DNA from: G963665925 sp963665925 | GTDB lineage: Bacteria > Bacillota > Clostridia > Peptostreptococcales > Acidaminobacteraceae | Direction of reading: 5' to 3' | Assembly (NCBI GenBank): GCA_963665925.1 | Contig: OY762511.1 | Coordinates: forward strand, 1 to 64,000 | Length of the DNA: 64,000 nucleotides | Notes under the pieces: model-generated | The model's input: only the letters and a program-made list of their open reading frames with translations | Told to the model about the DNA's origin: nothing | Databases searched by the model: none | In this document: positions 1 to 9,241 of the stretch, in pieces | Layout: every line of letters starts with the position of its first letter | How positions within the stretch are numbered: position 1 is the first letter of the stretch | Position numbers and translations under genes: made by a program

Positions 1-1062
1 GCGGCGAACCGTATCCTCGTGCAGCTCCACCTATTGGGGTGTTCGTGAGAACAGCCTCTACATGATAGGTCTGGTTTGGAACACGGTACATTCTGAAGGA
101 TTTCTTACCCATGGCCATGGAAACCGCATCCGCATTGGTGAAATACGCACCGGCATCGACTGTCATATCTATATTTCTTCCTATTATAGTCCCGTCCTTG
201 GTCACCTTTGTGGTTACTTTTCCAAGAACCGCATTCCGGGTTCTAGAGCCCAGAATTGCTTCCTGCCTGGACATTACAAGCTTTACCGGCCTCTTGATAT
301 GCTTGGCTAGAAATGCCGTTACCTGTTCAAGCACAGGCTGGCCTTTTCCACCAAAGGAGCCACCCATGGTTGTCTTTATGACACGTACATCGTTGAGTGG
401 CATTTCAAGAACCTTGGCAACAAGAAGACGTACCTGAAAAGCAACCTGACACGGCGTCCAGACCTGTAGGGTTCCATCCGGCATCGGCGATGCCACGCAG
501 GCATGGGTCTCCATTGCAGCATGATGGACTTTCTGTGTTTCAAAGGCATCTTCAAAGACGTAAAGTCCCTCATCGTCAAGCGAAGTGAATTCGCCTGTTT
601 TTATGGTCTTACTAAAAACACTTTCATTGCGGTCTCTGACAAGAGCTGCGTCCGTATCCACCGCCAGAGGCTCATAGGCCACTTTTATCTTTTTTGCAGC
701 TTTCTCTGCAATAGATTTCTTTGTGGCAATGACTGCACCAATCCGGTCCCCCACATGCTTGGGTTCGTCTGTAAAGATCAATTCATCTTCAACAGAGGTA
801 TATCCGGCATACCACACATGTGAGTTGTACTTGATTTTAGGCGCATCTTCATATGTCACTACTGCAATGACACCCTCCACCGCTTCTGCCTCAGATGTAT
901 CAAGAGCTGTAACTCTAGCATGGGGGAGTGTGCTCGTGATAAGCTTTGCGTGAAGCATTCCCGGAAGGACCATATCGCCTGCATATTGCATAGCGCCAGT
1001 CACCTTTTGCTCCACATCGTGTATTGGGACAGATTTCCCAATGTACTTATACGGTTGCTTCA
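1..1062 (-). CDS. xanthine dehydrogenase-type molybdopterin-binding subunit (partial)
   Basis: Partial gene; the C-terminus lies beyond the left edge. The ATG at 1062 opens a protein starting MKQPYKYIGKSVPIHD, typical of the molybdenum-cofactor subunit of the xanthine dehydrogenase/aldehyde oxidase family. The family motif GGSFGGKG is visible at about residue 233, followed by the RPVKLVMSR stretch and an ARGYG stretch at the edge, which contact the molybdopterin. This subunit would carry the hydroxylation site and pass electrons to the 2Fe-2S and FAD subunits encoded just upstream. Its start overlaps the end of the FAD subunit gene by 16 bases, so the two are translationally coupled. The substrate cannot be read from this half. 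The place in an operon with a non-MIO HAL-like lyase and a BCCT transporter suggests an imidazole- or thiohydantoin-type substrate rather than purines; that is inference. Confidence 0.88.
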
Positions 1063-1916
1063 TACTGCACCTCGCATTTCTCAGCCATGGCACAACACAG
1101 ACCATTTGCCAGTGCACGCACAGCGTCTCTCTTGTAATGGCGCGATGCGCGTGTAGGAATCGCCTCATCCACAACTGAACGCATCACCTCAGCAAGGGCC
1201 TTTGCATCTACTTCATCCAGCACTTTGCCTTGAAGAAACTGACTGACTGCTTCTGAAAGAAAGGCTGTCGCCCCCAGCGCTCCAAATGCGATCCGTGCCG
1301 TATCGATGATGCCTTTGTCACATGTGATGGAAGCGGCCATATTCAGCTTTGATATGGTCACCCTGGAGCGTGACCCGATTTTTCCAAAGTACTGAATACT
1401 TTCAGGTCGCTTGAAACGAATCTGTGTCACGATTTCACCTGTTTGCAGTGCATTCTTTCTATTTCCAATAACGAAGTCCCCAATCGGGATACTTCGTTTG
1501 ATTTTGCCTTTTCCAAGGGTGTCCACCATGGCGTCAAGAGCCAGCAGCGGTGGTATCAGGTCCGCTCCCGCAAAGGCATTGGCAACATTCCCGCCAATGG
1601 TTGCAGCGTTACGGATTTGTGTCGATCCCACCTTGTCGGCGGCACTGCACAGCGCAGGCGCAATTTCACCGAGCACCTTAGAGTCCGAAATCATCCGAAG
1701 CGTGGCAAGTGCTCCAATGCAAACCTCCGCGCCTTCTGCAGTGATATATTTCAACTCTCTCACACCTGACAAATCAATCAGACTTACGGTTGTAAATCCA
1801 TTTTTCTGGAGGTTGATTAGCATGTCCGTCCCGCCACTGATCATTCTGGTATCCTCTGAAGCCTGAATAAGACAGTCGTCGAGCATGCTGAGCGAATCTG
1901 GTGTCATGAGTTTCAT
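1047..1916 (-). CDS. xanthine dehydrogenase-type FAD-binding subunit
   Basis: A 289-residue FAD subunit (CoxM/XdhB type) of a three-subunit molybdenum hydroxylase. The two FAD pyrophosphate-binding signatures are present: SGGTD at residues 27-31 and ATIGGN at 105-110. The C-terminal CO-dehydrogenase-flavoprotein-like domain follows (about 175-285). The length is normal for the separate-subunit form. GGAGGTG sits 9 bases before the ATG and overlaps the end of the 2Fe-2S gene, five bases upstream. It would take electrons from the iron-sulfur subunit and hand them to NAD or another acceptor. The enzyme class is clear, the substrate is not. Confidence 0.92.
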   Translation of the reverse strand: MKLMTPDSLSMLDDCLIQASEDTRMISGGTDMLINLQKNGFTTVSLIDLSGVRELKYITAEGAEVCIGALATLRMISDSKVLGEIAPALCSAADKVGSTQIRNAATIGGNVANAFAGADLIPPLLALDAMVDTLGKGKIKRSIPIGDFVIGNRKNALQTGEIVTQIRFKRPESIQYFGKIGSRSRVTISKLNMAASITCDKGIIDTARIAFGALGATAFLSEAVSQFLQGKVLDEVDAKALAEVMRSVVDEAIPTRASRHYKRDAVRALANGLCCAMAEKCEVQYEATV

Positions 1917-1921
1917 AGCAG

Positions 1922-2383
1922 CTACACCTCCTTGCCTGCAGCATGATGCACGGCATCAATAATCTTGTTATATCCTGTGCATCTGCACAGATTACCTTCC
2001 AGTGCCTTTCTAATCTGCTCGTCTGTCGGATCGGGCTCTTCCATGAGAAGCGCCTTTGCAGACATAAGCATGCCCGGCGTACAAAAGCCGCACTGTACGG
2101 CGCCTTTTTCAATAAAGGACTGCTGGAGCTGTGCAAGCTCGCCGTCTTGTCCTAAAGACTCAATGGTATAAACCTGCTTGTTACGCACCTGATGGGCAAG
2201 CATCATGCAGGAGTTTACAGCTGCACCGTCAACAATGATGGTGCAGGCCCCGCATTCTCCTTCGCCGCACCCCTCTTTTGTACCTGTGAGGCCGAGCTCT
2301 TCACGCAAAAAATCTATAAGTCGCATATCTTCTGAAATGTCTATATCTATTTTCTTCCCATTCACTTCTGTTATAAGTCTCAT
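1922..2383 (-). CDS. xanthine dehydrogenase-type 2Fe-2S subunit
   Basis: A 153-residue small subunit with both iron-sulfur clusters of the xanthine dehydrogenase family. The plant-ferredoxin cluster uses Cys39, Cys44, Cys47 (motif GCGEGECGACT) and Cys59. The second, all-helical cluster uses Cys98 and Cys101 (CGFCTPGM) and Cys133 and Cys135 (LCRCTGY). All eight cysteines are intact, so electron transfer from the molybdenum centre to FAD should work. The start has AGAGGTG upstream. Gene order 2Fe-2S, FAD, Mo subunit is common in Clostridia. It begins 47 bases after the HAL-like lyase gene on the same strand, so it probably belongs to the same transcript. Confidence 0.94.
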   Translation of the reverse strand: MRLITEVNGKKIDIDISEDMRLIDFLREELGLTGTKEGCGEGECGACTIIVDGAAVNSCMMLAHQVRNKQVYTIESLGQDGELAQLQQSFIEKGAVQCGFCTPGMLMSAKALLMEEPDPTDEQIRKALEGNLCRCTGYNKIIDAVHHAAGKEV

Positions 2384-2430
2384 TCAATCACCTCTAAGAC
2401 CACTTTAAAGCACCGCTATCAAAAAAAAGT

Positions 2431-3939
2431 CTAATCCAACCACGTATTTGACCGCATTACACGTGTCGCCTTCTCAATATCAAAAGTCAACGGACGGTCT
2501 GCATCCAGGAACGTCACTTCAGCACGAAGGGCTTCATAAAGCTTTTGCGTCTGAACACCAAGCTTAATATCCTCTCTAAAGTCAATCGCCTGAGCCGCAT
2601 GAAGCAGTTCTTGGCCAAAGATGCAGTAAAGATTGTTCATAATGCGTTCAATGCGTTTCATAATTTGAACCGTATTGTTGGCATGATCTTCAATATCACC
2701 AGCCACCGCATGAAAATCCAGCGTCGAAGGATTTGCCAGATGTCTGATTTCAGCATCGAGTGCTGTGAAATTCTTTTGGATGGTCTGATAGGCCTGAACA
2801 ACACCTTCATTTGGCGTCAAAAATCTTGGCAGACCTGTAAAATTCGGATTTGCAAACTTAAGGGTCCTAAGCGTACTCATCCGCGACATGTGCCCCAGAG
2901 CTAGGGCAAGCATTTCAAAACCGATCGCCCAGTTTGTCACCTCAAAATTGGCACAGGAGATGATTTTTCTTTCTTCATAAATGACGCAAGGGTTGTCTTC
3001 TGTCGTATTCAAATGATTTTCCATCATTGTCCATACGTAGTCTATTGCGTCATAAACCGCACCGTGCACCGCTACCACGTCGCGGAAGCTCAGTGGATCC
3101 TGCAGGGATTTTGTAATGTCCTTTTCTTCCAGATAACTTCCTGAAAGAAAACCTCGAATTTCTGAAGAACACTGGATCTGTCCCTTTATATTCTTAACCG
3201 CATTGACTTTTTCATTCAGCGGTGTAATATTCCCATCATAACCTTCCAGCGAAAGGCCGTATAAAATATTTGCCTTTCTGACCAGATTCTTCATTTCCTG
3301 TATGAGAACACAGGCAACACCTGCTGCCTGGGCATTGGTAGATACAATCGCAAGACCGTCCTTAGGCCCCAGTATCACTGGGCTGATTCCCTCAGCTCTA
3401 AAAGCATCCATTGCAGGCATACGTTTGCCTTGATAGAATACATCGCCTTCTCCAATCATAGCCAGCCCTACGTGGGACATTGTCGCGATATCCGCCTGAC
3501 CCACCGAGCCATCCCATGGAACAACAGGATGAATGCCCCGATTGAGAAATTCCTTGTACATATTGATCAGTTCAGGCTGAACCCCTGTTTTACCCACCAG
3601 GAAGGTTGCCAGTCTCGCCAGCATTGCACCGCGCACATAGACTTCATCCATGGGCTCACCGCAAGCCACACAATGTGCATAAATAAGATTTCTGTTATAT
3701 TCTTCAAAGTACTTTGAAAACACACGCTGGTCCTTGTTCCAGCCCACACCTACGGTGAATCCGTAGATTGCGACGCCTTCGTCAGCGAGTTCGAAAACCA
3801 GCTTTCTGGTTTTCTCCAGCATTTCATAAGTTTCCTGTGCTATTTCAATTTTTTTGCCATGTATGACGATTTCATTGAACGCTTCAATGGTTAGTTCTTT
3901 TCCTTTTAATATTATCAGATTATCCTGCATGTCATTCAC
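2431..3939 (-). CDS. HAL-fold lyase lacking the MIO triad, probable ergothionase
   Basis: A 502-residue protein of the histidine/phenylalanine ammonia-lyase superfamily along its whole length (YGFTVGVG at 59-66, QDPLSFR at 280-286, IEDHANN near 416-422 matching the HutH Glu region). The MIO-forming Ala-Ser-Gly is missing: canonical GSVGASGDLAPL reads GSVGQADIATM at about 144-154, one residue shorter and without the serine. The active-site Tyr of HutH QDPYS is Leu283. It therefore cannot be an ordinary histidine ammonia-lyase. The known MIO-free member is ergothionase, which eliminates trimethylamine from ergothioneine to give thiourocanate. The neighbouring betaine-type transporter and molybdenum hydroxylase fit that assignment. 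I chose the GTG at 3939 because AAGGAG lies 7 bases before it; the ATG at 3930 is the alternative. The family is certain; the substrate is inferred. Confidence 0.75.
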   Translation of the reverse strand: MNDMQDNLIILKGKELTIEAFNEIVIHGKKIEIAQETYEMLEKTRKLVFELADEGVAIYGFTVGVGWNKDQRVFSKYFEEYNRNLIYAHCVACGEPMDEVYVRGAMLARLATFLVGKTGVQPELINMYKEFLNRGIHPVVPWDGSVGQADIATMSHVGLAMIGEGDVFYQGKRMPAMDAFRAEGISPVILGPKDGLAIVSTNAQAAGVACVLIQEMKNLVRKANILYGLSLEGYDGNITPLNEKVNAVKNIKGQIQCSSEIRGFLSGSYLEEKDITKSLQDPLSFRDVVAVHGAVYDAIDYVWTMMENHLNTTEDNPCVIYEERKIISCANFEVTNWAIGFEMLALALGHMSRMSTLRTLKFANPNFTGLPRFLTPNEGVVQAYQTIQKNFTALDAEIRHLANPSTLDFHAVAGDIEDHANNTVQIMKRIERIMNNLYCIFGQELLHAAQAIDFREDIKLGVQTQKLYEALRAEVTFLDADRPLTFDIEKATRVMRSNTWLD

Positions 3940-3991
3940 CCGTTTTCTCCTTATTTTGACCCACTGTAAATGCCTGCTTTGATGTATAAGA

Positions 3992-4011
3992 AAAGGGGCT
4001 TTCGCCCCTTT
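3992..4011 (-). terminator. hairpin between transporter and lyase genes
   Basis: Perfect 8-bp stem (AAAGGGGC/GCCCCTTT) with a 4-base loop, starting 16 bases past the BCCT stop and followed on the minus strand by TTTTCTTATA. It could partly terminate transcription or protect the 3' end, lowering lyase and dehydrogenase expression relative to the transporter. Confidence 0.6.
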
Positions 4012-4026
4012 CAATCTAACTTGAAC

Positions 4027-5640
4027 TTAAGAAGCTGACTCTTCATTGGAAACCTGAACAGATTCCGTTACAACGCCGTTTTCGAGTTCAGGGAAATAGG
4101 CAATATCGTATTTCTCTCTGTCTATAAACATACGGATTGTGCTGTAACCCATGAGCAGCATAAGGAATAGGATTGGGAAACCAGCTACTGTGGCAATCTG
4201 TTTTGTCGCGTCAATACCACTGATTTCACCAGCGCTTCCCGCGAGCAGATTGATAATCGCCATAGAAGACATGATTGCGCCCCAGAACAGTTTAACTTGT
4301 CCCGGTGGTTCAACTTCTGCATTGTTATGTGCTGAAGTTGACAGTGAAGACACCGTCGATGTCATTGAGTCCGCCAGTGTAACCACCGACACGTAAATCG
4401 CCAGTATGAAGATCAGGCTCATGAGGGTCGCCAGCGGATAGTTCTTGAGAAACTCAAATACCGAGACTTCAAGGCCAACGTTTTGAATGGCCGCCCACAT
4501 ACCGGCGCCGTTCATTTCAAGGTCAATTGCAGCCCCGCCGAATACCATGAACCAGAACATACCGAATACTGCCGGCAGTACAAGGTTGACTGTCATGAAC
4601 TCGCGAACCGTACGACCTTTTGAAATTTTCGCAAGGAACATACCTGTAAGCGGCGCATATGCCAGCCAGATGGCCCAGTAATAGATTGGCCACCATCTAG
4701 GCCAAGGCGATCCATTGATCGGACTTGTAAAGAGTGTTCTCGACCAGAAGTTATCCATAAAGTAGCCTGTACTTTGCGTACCTAGGGACAGGATGAACTT
4801 TGTAGGTCCAAAGATAAAAATGAACACCAGCATTGCTATAAAGAGCTTTGAGTTCTTGTCTGCGAGGAACTTGATGCCTCTGTTCAGACCCGTGTAACTG
4901 GATATTACATACGATGCAACAATAACACAGACAATGCCGATCCACATTGTTTTTGATGACTCGATGCCAAACAGGTAGTTGAGGCCCGCTGAAATCTGCA
5001 TTGTCGCTACACCTAGAACAGCCGCGACACCACCTGCCATTGCAAAAAGACAAAGGTTGTCAACGATTGTACCTACAGAGCCGTAAACCTTGTCGCCAAA
5101 CACAGGATAAAGCACGGAGCTTACGCTGTAGCGCTTTTTCATGTTGTAGGTCGCAAACGCAATGCCGACACCCGCTACGGAATACATTGCATAAGGAATG
5201 AATGTCCAGTGAATGTAACTCTGAGACATGGCAAACATGGCTGCCTCTTCACTTCCCGACGCATACCCCAATGTGTCAGGCGGAGACATGAAGTGTGTGA
5301 TTGGTTCAGCAATACCCCAGAAAAGAATTCCTGTTGCAATACCTGCTGTCAGGGAAATTGCAAACCAGTTCCACTTTGACAGTGTCGGTTCAGCTTTTTC
5401 ACCACCCAGTCTGATGTTGCCGTATTTCGATACAGATACCCAAATACAAATTGCAAGTAGAATGTTACCGCTCCACTGGAACAGCCATCCCCAGCTGTCA
5501 AATGCATACTGCACAATTGCATTCTCAGCGTCATAAAAAGCTTTCGGCGCAACAAGACCTAAAATGATTGCCGCTAGAAAAATGGTTGCCATTGGAATGA
5601 AAATTCCAAGTCGCAACTGCGCCTTTTGAACCTTTTTCAT
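4027..5640 (-). CDS. BCCT-family betaine/choline/carnitine-type transporter
   Basis: A 537-residue, roughly 12-helix membrane protein of the BCCT family, which carries substrates with a quaternary trimethylammonium group. Seen motifs are GIATGILFWGIAEPITHF (about 100-117) and the signature around WWPIYYWAIWLAYAP...FLAKISKGRT, whose aromatic residues match the Trp-box region that holds the trimethylammonium head in BetP/CaiT. The N-terminal tail is short and there is no long osmosensing C-terminal domain, so a nutrient importer or exchanger is likelier than an osmotic betaine pump. It is the first gene before the HAL-like lyase. Ergothioneine is a betaine, so uptake of it is a reasonable inference; choline, carnitine or glycine betaine remain possible. 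AGGGGG lies 5 bases before the ATG. Confidence 0.92.
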   Translation of the reverse strand: MKKVQKAQLRLGIFIPMATIFLAAIILGLVAPKAFYDAENAIVQYAFDSWGWLFQWSGNILLAICIWVSVSKYGNIRLGGEKAEPTLSKWNWFAISLTAGIATGILFWGIAEPITHFMSPPDTLGYASGSEEAAMFAMSQSYIHWTFIPYAMYSVAGVGIAFATYNMKKRYSVSSVLYPVFGDKVYGSVGTIVDNLCLFAMAGGVAAVLGVATMQISAGLNYLFGIESSKTMWIGIVCVIVASYVISSYTGLNRGIKFLADKNSKLFIAMLVFIFIFGPTKFILSLGTQSTGYFMDNFWSRTLFTSPINGSPWPRWWPIYYWAIWLAYAPLTGMFLAKISKGRTVREFMTVNLVLPAVFGMFWFMVFGGAAIDLEMNGAGMWAAIQNVGLEVSVFEFLKNYPLATLMSLIFILAIYVSVVTLADSMTSTVSSLSTSAHNNAEVEPPGQVKLFWGAIMSSMAIINLLAGSAGEISGIDATKQIATVAGFPILFLMLLMGYSTIRMFIDREKYDIAYFPELENGVVTESVQVSNEESAS

Positions 5641-5655
5641 ATTGACCCCCTATCC

Positions 5656-5724
5656 GAGGACGACGTTCTCGTCCTCCACTCTGTTAATTGTCGAAATATT
5701 TCGATGTATTAAGGGTATTCGAAT
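5656..5724 (-). promoter_or_regulatory. palindromic control region upstream of the BCCT gene
   Basis: The 118-base gap between the activator and transporter genes holds a perfect 14-base palindrome TCGAAATATTTCGA (5691-5704), a second element ATTCGAAT (5717-5724) sharing its TTCGA core, and a hairpin GAGGACGA/TCGTCCTC (5656-5676) just before the ribosome binding site. The palindromes are candidate operator sites for the neighbouring regulators. The hairpin has no T-run, so it is more likely an mRNA leader element than a terminator. Confidence 0.5.
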
Positions 5725-5758
5725 TTCGTCAAATAAAAGTCGAAGAAATCTCTTGTTT

Positions 5759-8700
5759 TCACTGCGGGTTCATGCATTTTGAACAGAGCGCAGTCATTTT
5801 CTCCATAATTTCGACATCGTACACTGAATTGAGCTTGGAAAATGAATCCATCGCCTTCATGCAATAATTGGAGTCATTGCATTCAATATACTCTGACAGG
5901 GGATTTTTCAGTGGATTCTGCTTAATAAAATAGCAGATTTCACCCTTTATTCTGTAAACCAGTGCCTTATGGTATGGGTTGTTCATTCTAGCAAAGCTTT
6001 CATCGAGCAGAAGAATCAGCTTCAAGGTCTCCTTGTAGCGGTTCTTTCTCAAAAGCACAAGACTGTAATATCCGAGCGTCATGGTTTTGCCCCAAGCACC
6101 TTCAACATGCTCATATAGCTGCTTTGCCTTTTCAAGATACTGCTGGGCTTTCGCGTAGTCTTCAACTTCATAGTAGACTTGGCCAATCGACCCATATAAA
6201 AATGCGAGCTTGTCCTTGTAGCCATAGGATTTGCAGAGCTCCACAGCCTGATTGTACTCAGCCATGGCTTCCTTGAATTTGCCACCGAAGCGGTAGCCTT
6301 CACCAATGTAGTAATGTGCGCCAACAATATTGAGGGTGTACTGGTCCGTACAACTCAGCCCGTCGAAAATCTTGATGGCCTGCTTGAGCGTGCTGATGCC
6401 TAGCTCAAACTGCCCGCCCAGGATTTTGCTGTAACCCTTGAGTCTGAGAAGTACCCCCTGCATCCCCATACGCTCCTGATTCTTTGCGATAACAAAGGCG
6501 GCGTTCAAGGTTTCATCCAGTGCCTTAAGATCTCTGATGTTGATATAGTAATAGGCAAACAGAAGAAGCGCGCTAATGAGCGCATCGCTGTCACTTGTCT
6601 CTTCTGCCAAGGCGTACATTTTACAGATCAGCGCATAAGCCTTTTCATAATTTCCCTTGATATTGCTGTACCGACCCACTAATTTATAGTAGGAAAATTT
6701 CATTTGACGGTTGTCCGCATCCCTTTCGACATCTGCTTCAACCTCTTGATACAGTCTTTCTATACGCTCTATTTCGTTATGGATCTCACTGATGTCTACA
6801 AGGGTGGCATACTCCGAATCGTTGTGGTTGTGATTCCCCACGACAGGAAACATTTCATGGGCAACGTCAAAATAGTCCGATACAAACTGAATGCGGTACT
6901 TGAGCTCCTTTACAGCATTTCCGGCCATACTGTAATTGTAAAGGAGGCGATAGATTCTGTTCAGCGACGGTGTGTCCCCTGCGGTTTTTTCAAGCTGCTG
7001 TCCTATTTTCATATGATAAACGCGTCTTACAGACAGGGGCAGGCTGTTATAAACGTGTTCACGAAAGACGTGGTGACTGTATGAAAAGAGCAGTTCGCTC
7101 CCTCGCTTCACTTCCTTGAGAATCTGTTTTCGCACAAGCTGACCGAGAGAATCCAGAATGACGAACTCATCCATTCCAGAAATGGATTTCAGGTCTTCAT
7201 AATTGAAATGGTCATAGAAATTTGACGCAATGTTCAGCAGTTTTTTTTCGTCTCTTTCCAGTGCATCAAAGCGCAGATTCATGACATCAATCACACGACT
7301 TGGAAGAACCCCATTCACCTTTGACCAGTCATAGGCATTGAGCATCTCCGTTATGAAGAGTGGGTTGCCCTGACTTTCTTCGTATAAGGTTTCCAGAGTA
7401 TCCACGCTCATGCCCTCTGAACTGTTCATCATCTTCACGAATTCGAACGTTTCCAGCTTGTTGAAGGGCTCAACGATCTGCTTGTTCAGCGGCGCGATCC
7501 CTACAAGCTGCTCCATGATGTAATCTGCCGATGCATAGTCCGTATTGATTGACGAAGCGATAAAGACCGGGCGCTCCATGAGCTTGATGAAAAGCTTCAG
7601 AGAAAGTTTGTCCATCCACTGAATATCTTCAAAGACAATCACGACCCGCTTATGTGCCAGCAGGGCGTCGAAAACTTCAAAAATGGCTTTTTCAACCCGG
7701 TAGCTGTTGACAGTCTTCTTTTCATCGTTCACCGTCATCATGAAGTCCGTATTGTTGGTTATGCGTTCTATGAGTGCAAGGCTTTTCGGACGTTTGTTTT
7801 CCGGCAGCTGACCCGCTTGGTCTGCAATCTGATCAAGAAGTGCGAACCAGGGACTCAGAGGGAACTCGAGCTCCGCCTTATAGCATTTTCCAAAGAAGAC
7901 GGTATGCTGGTCTTCAATCTCATCGCTGAAGGCCTGAAGAATTGTGGATTTTCCAATCCCAGAGCCCCCAATAAGCAAAATGTTCTTGCTCTTCTGTGTC
8001 TTTATATGTTTGTAAAGCGCAGCCTTGAGTATGTTGATTTCTTCTTTTCTTCCATAAATCCGGTTTTCCTGACTGATTTCCTCACGTGATTTCACCATCA
8101 TGATTTCCTCAAAGAGCCTCTTCGTTTCATCGTCAGGTTTTAACATGAGTTCTTCATCCAGGGTTTCACAGAGCGTGTTGTAGGAACTTGCCACGGAACT
8201 GTATTTTCCCTGAAGCTCCAGTGCCTTAAACAGGAGACGGTACGCCGATTCATCGAACTCATCAAACTCCAAAAGTACCCGGGCTAGCTTCTCCGCCTTT
8301 TCAGAATCCTGATTTTCAAGACTTTCTTCAACCAGGGCATGTACACGCTTGGCCAGTTTTTCATTATAATGATATTTCTGATTTGTGAGCCAGGTGTCAA
8401 AGTAAGGTGCATCTTTCAGATTGAAACCGCACAAAAACTCAACATCCTGAAGATTCAAAATGTCATCTGCCGTGAATGTGTCAATGGAAAACACATCTAC
8501 CCAGTCGAACTGTTCAATATCAACAACGAGAATATCCCGCTTGGGAGACATAATGATATTGTCATTGAAGGTTTTTCGAATGACATATACTGCATTTCTT
8601 AGATTCTTTTTCGCAGAATCATCTGACAATTCTCCCCATAAAAGATTGACGACATGCTCCCGTGTAGCTGACCGTTCAATCAGTAAGTAGAAGAGAAGTG

Positions 8701-8782
8701 CATAAGCCTTTTTGAAGGACAGGATGATTTCCTCCGCCCCATTTTCATAGATGCTTCCGCAACCGAGCAATTTTGCTTTCAT
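5759..8782 (-). CDS. SARP-like transcriptional activator with AAA ATPase and TPR repeats
   Basis: A 1007-residue regulator. Residues about 1-90 form an OmpR-like winged helix and 95-235 a bacterial transcriptional activator (BTAD) domain. An AAA/NB-ARC-type ATPase follows, with Walker A GGSGIGKST at 272-280 and Walker B-like VVIVFEDIQWMD. The C-terminal 450 residues are TPR-like helical repeats. This layout matches large SARP/MalT-like signal-sensing activators. It sits directly upstream of the transporter-lyase-dehydrogenase genes on the same strand, so local control of that operon is likely. The ATG at 8782 is preferred because AGGGGG lies a few bases before it and the homologous domain begins there; longer starts add 9 or 15 residues. 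The inducer is unknown. Confidence 0.85.
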   Translation of the reverse strand: MKAKLLGCGSIYENGAEEIILSFKKAYALLFYLLIERSATREHVVNLLWGELSDDSAKKNLRNAVYVIRKTFNDNIIMSPKRDILVVDIEQFDWVDVFSIDTFTADDILNLQDVEFLCGFNLKDAPYFDTWLTNQKYHYNEKLAKRVHALVEESLENQDSEKAEKLARVLLEFDEFDESAYRLLFKALELQGKYSSVASSYNTLCETLDEELMLKPDDETKRLFEEIMMVKSREEISQENRIYGRKEEINILKAALYKHIKTQKSKNILLIGGSGIGKSTILQAFSDEIEDQHTVFFGKCYKAELEFPLSPWFALLDQIADQAGQLPENKRPKSLALIERITNNTDFMMTVNDEKKTVNSYRVEKAIFEVFDALLAHKRVVIVFEDIQWMDKLSLKLFIKLMERPVFIASSINTDYASADYIMEQLVGIAPLNKQIVEPFNKLETFEFVKMMNSSEGMSVDTLETLYEESQGNPLFITEMLNAYDWSKVNGVLPSRVIDVMNLRFDALERDEKKLLNIASNFYDHFNYEDLKSISGMDEFVILDSLGQLVRKQILKEVKRGSELLFSYSHHVFREHVYNSLPLSVRRVYHMKIGQQLEKTAGDTPSLNRIYRLLYNYSMAGNAVKELKYRIQFVSDYFDVAHEMFPVVGNHNHNDSEYATLVDISEIHNEIERIERLYQEVEADVERDADNRQMKFSYYKLVGRYSNIKGNYEKAYALICKMYALAEETSDSDALISALLLFAYYYINIRDLKALDETLNAAFVIAKNQERMGMQGVLLRLKGYSKILGGQFELGISTLKQAIKIFDGLSCTDQYTLNIVGAHYYIGEGYRFGGKFKEAMAEYNQAVELCKSYGYKDKLAFLYGSIGQVYYEVEDYAKAQQYLEKAKQLYEHVEGAWGKTMTLGYYSLVLLRKNRYKETLKLILLLDESFARMNNPYHKALVYRIKGEICYFIKQNPLKNPLSEYIECNDSNYCMKAMDSFSKLNSVYDVEIMEKMTALCSKCMNPQ

Positions 8783-8880
8783 GCCGCCCCCTGCTTTCAG
8801 ACAGTTCATACCCTGCCTCATTTGCACGTTTATAGTATCAATATATTACCACGAATTTAGAAGATTTAGTACTTGGTCTG

Positions 8881-9225
8881 CTACAAGTCATCACTGTCAA
8901 AATAGTCCATGAAAAGTTTCTGAATGGATAAATCCACTTCGCTAATAAAGGCTTCATACTTTTCCATCAGCACCTCCCCTGCCTGGGTCAGACTGCTCCC
9001 GCCGCCAAATGCCCCTCCGGCAGCCCTGTGCAGGAGTTCTATCCCCATTGCCTCTTCACAGCGCATGAGAATCGCTGAGGCTTTCGTATAGGATATTCCC
9101 ATGGACTGACATGCCTTATTGAGAGAACCGCACACCTTGATATGCCGCAGGAGCTCATAGGGGCCTTTGCCAAACATTTTTATATTATTCTCATGTTCAA
9201 GCCATATTTTATATTTGACTTTCAT
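8881..9225 (-). CDS. ModE-like N-terminal-domain DNA-binding regulator
   Basis: A 114-residue protein matching the LysR-type winged helix-turn-helix of ModE (helix region SLNKACQSMGISYTKASAIL at about 45-64, then CEEAMGIELLHRAAGGAFGGGSSLTQAGE). It has no molybdate-binding TOBE domains. Such ModE-N-only proteins are common near molybdoenzymes in Clostridia, and here a molybdenum hydroxylase operon lies downstream on the same strand. It may respond to molybdenum or cofactor status through a partner, or act as a simple repressor. GAGGTG precedes the ATG. Several inverted repeats lie just upstream. Confidence 0.85.
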   Translation of the reverse strand: MKVKYKIWLEHENNIKMFGKGPYELLRHIKVCGSLNKACQSMGISYTKASAILMRCEEAMGIELLHRAAGGAFGGGSSLTQAGEVLMEKYEAFISEVDLSIQKLFMDYFDSDDL

Positions 9226-9241
9226 GATCGCACCTCATTTC

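Noticed and set aside
2431..3939. Annotation as histidine ammonia-lyase hutH
   Set aside because: The Ala-Ser-Gly triad needed for the MIO cofactor is missing and the active-site Tyr is Leu; no other hut genes are nearby.
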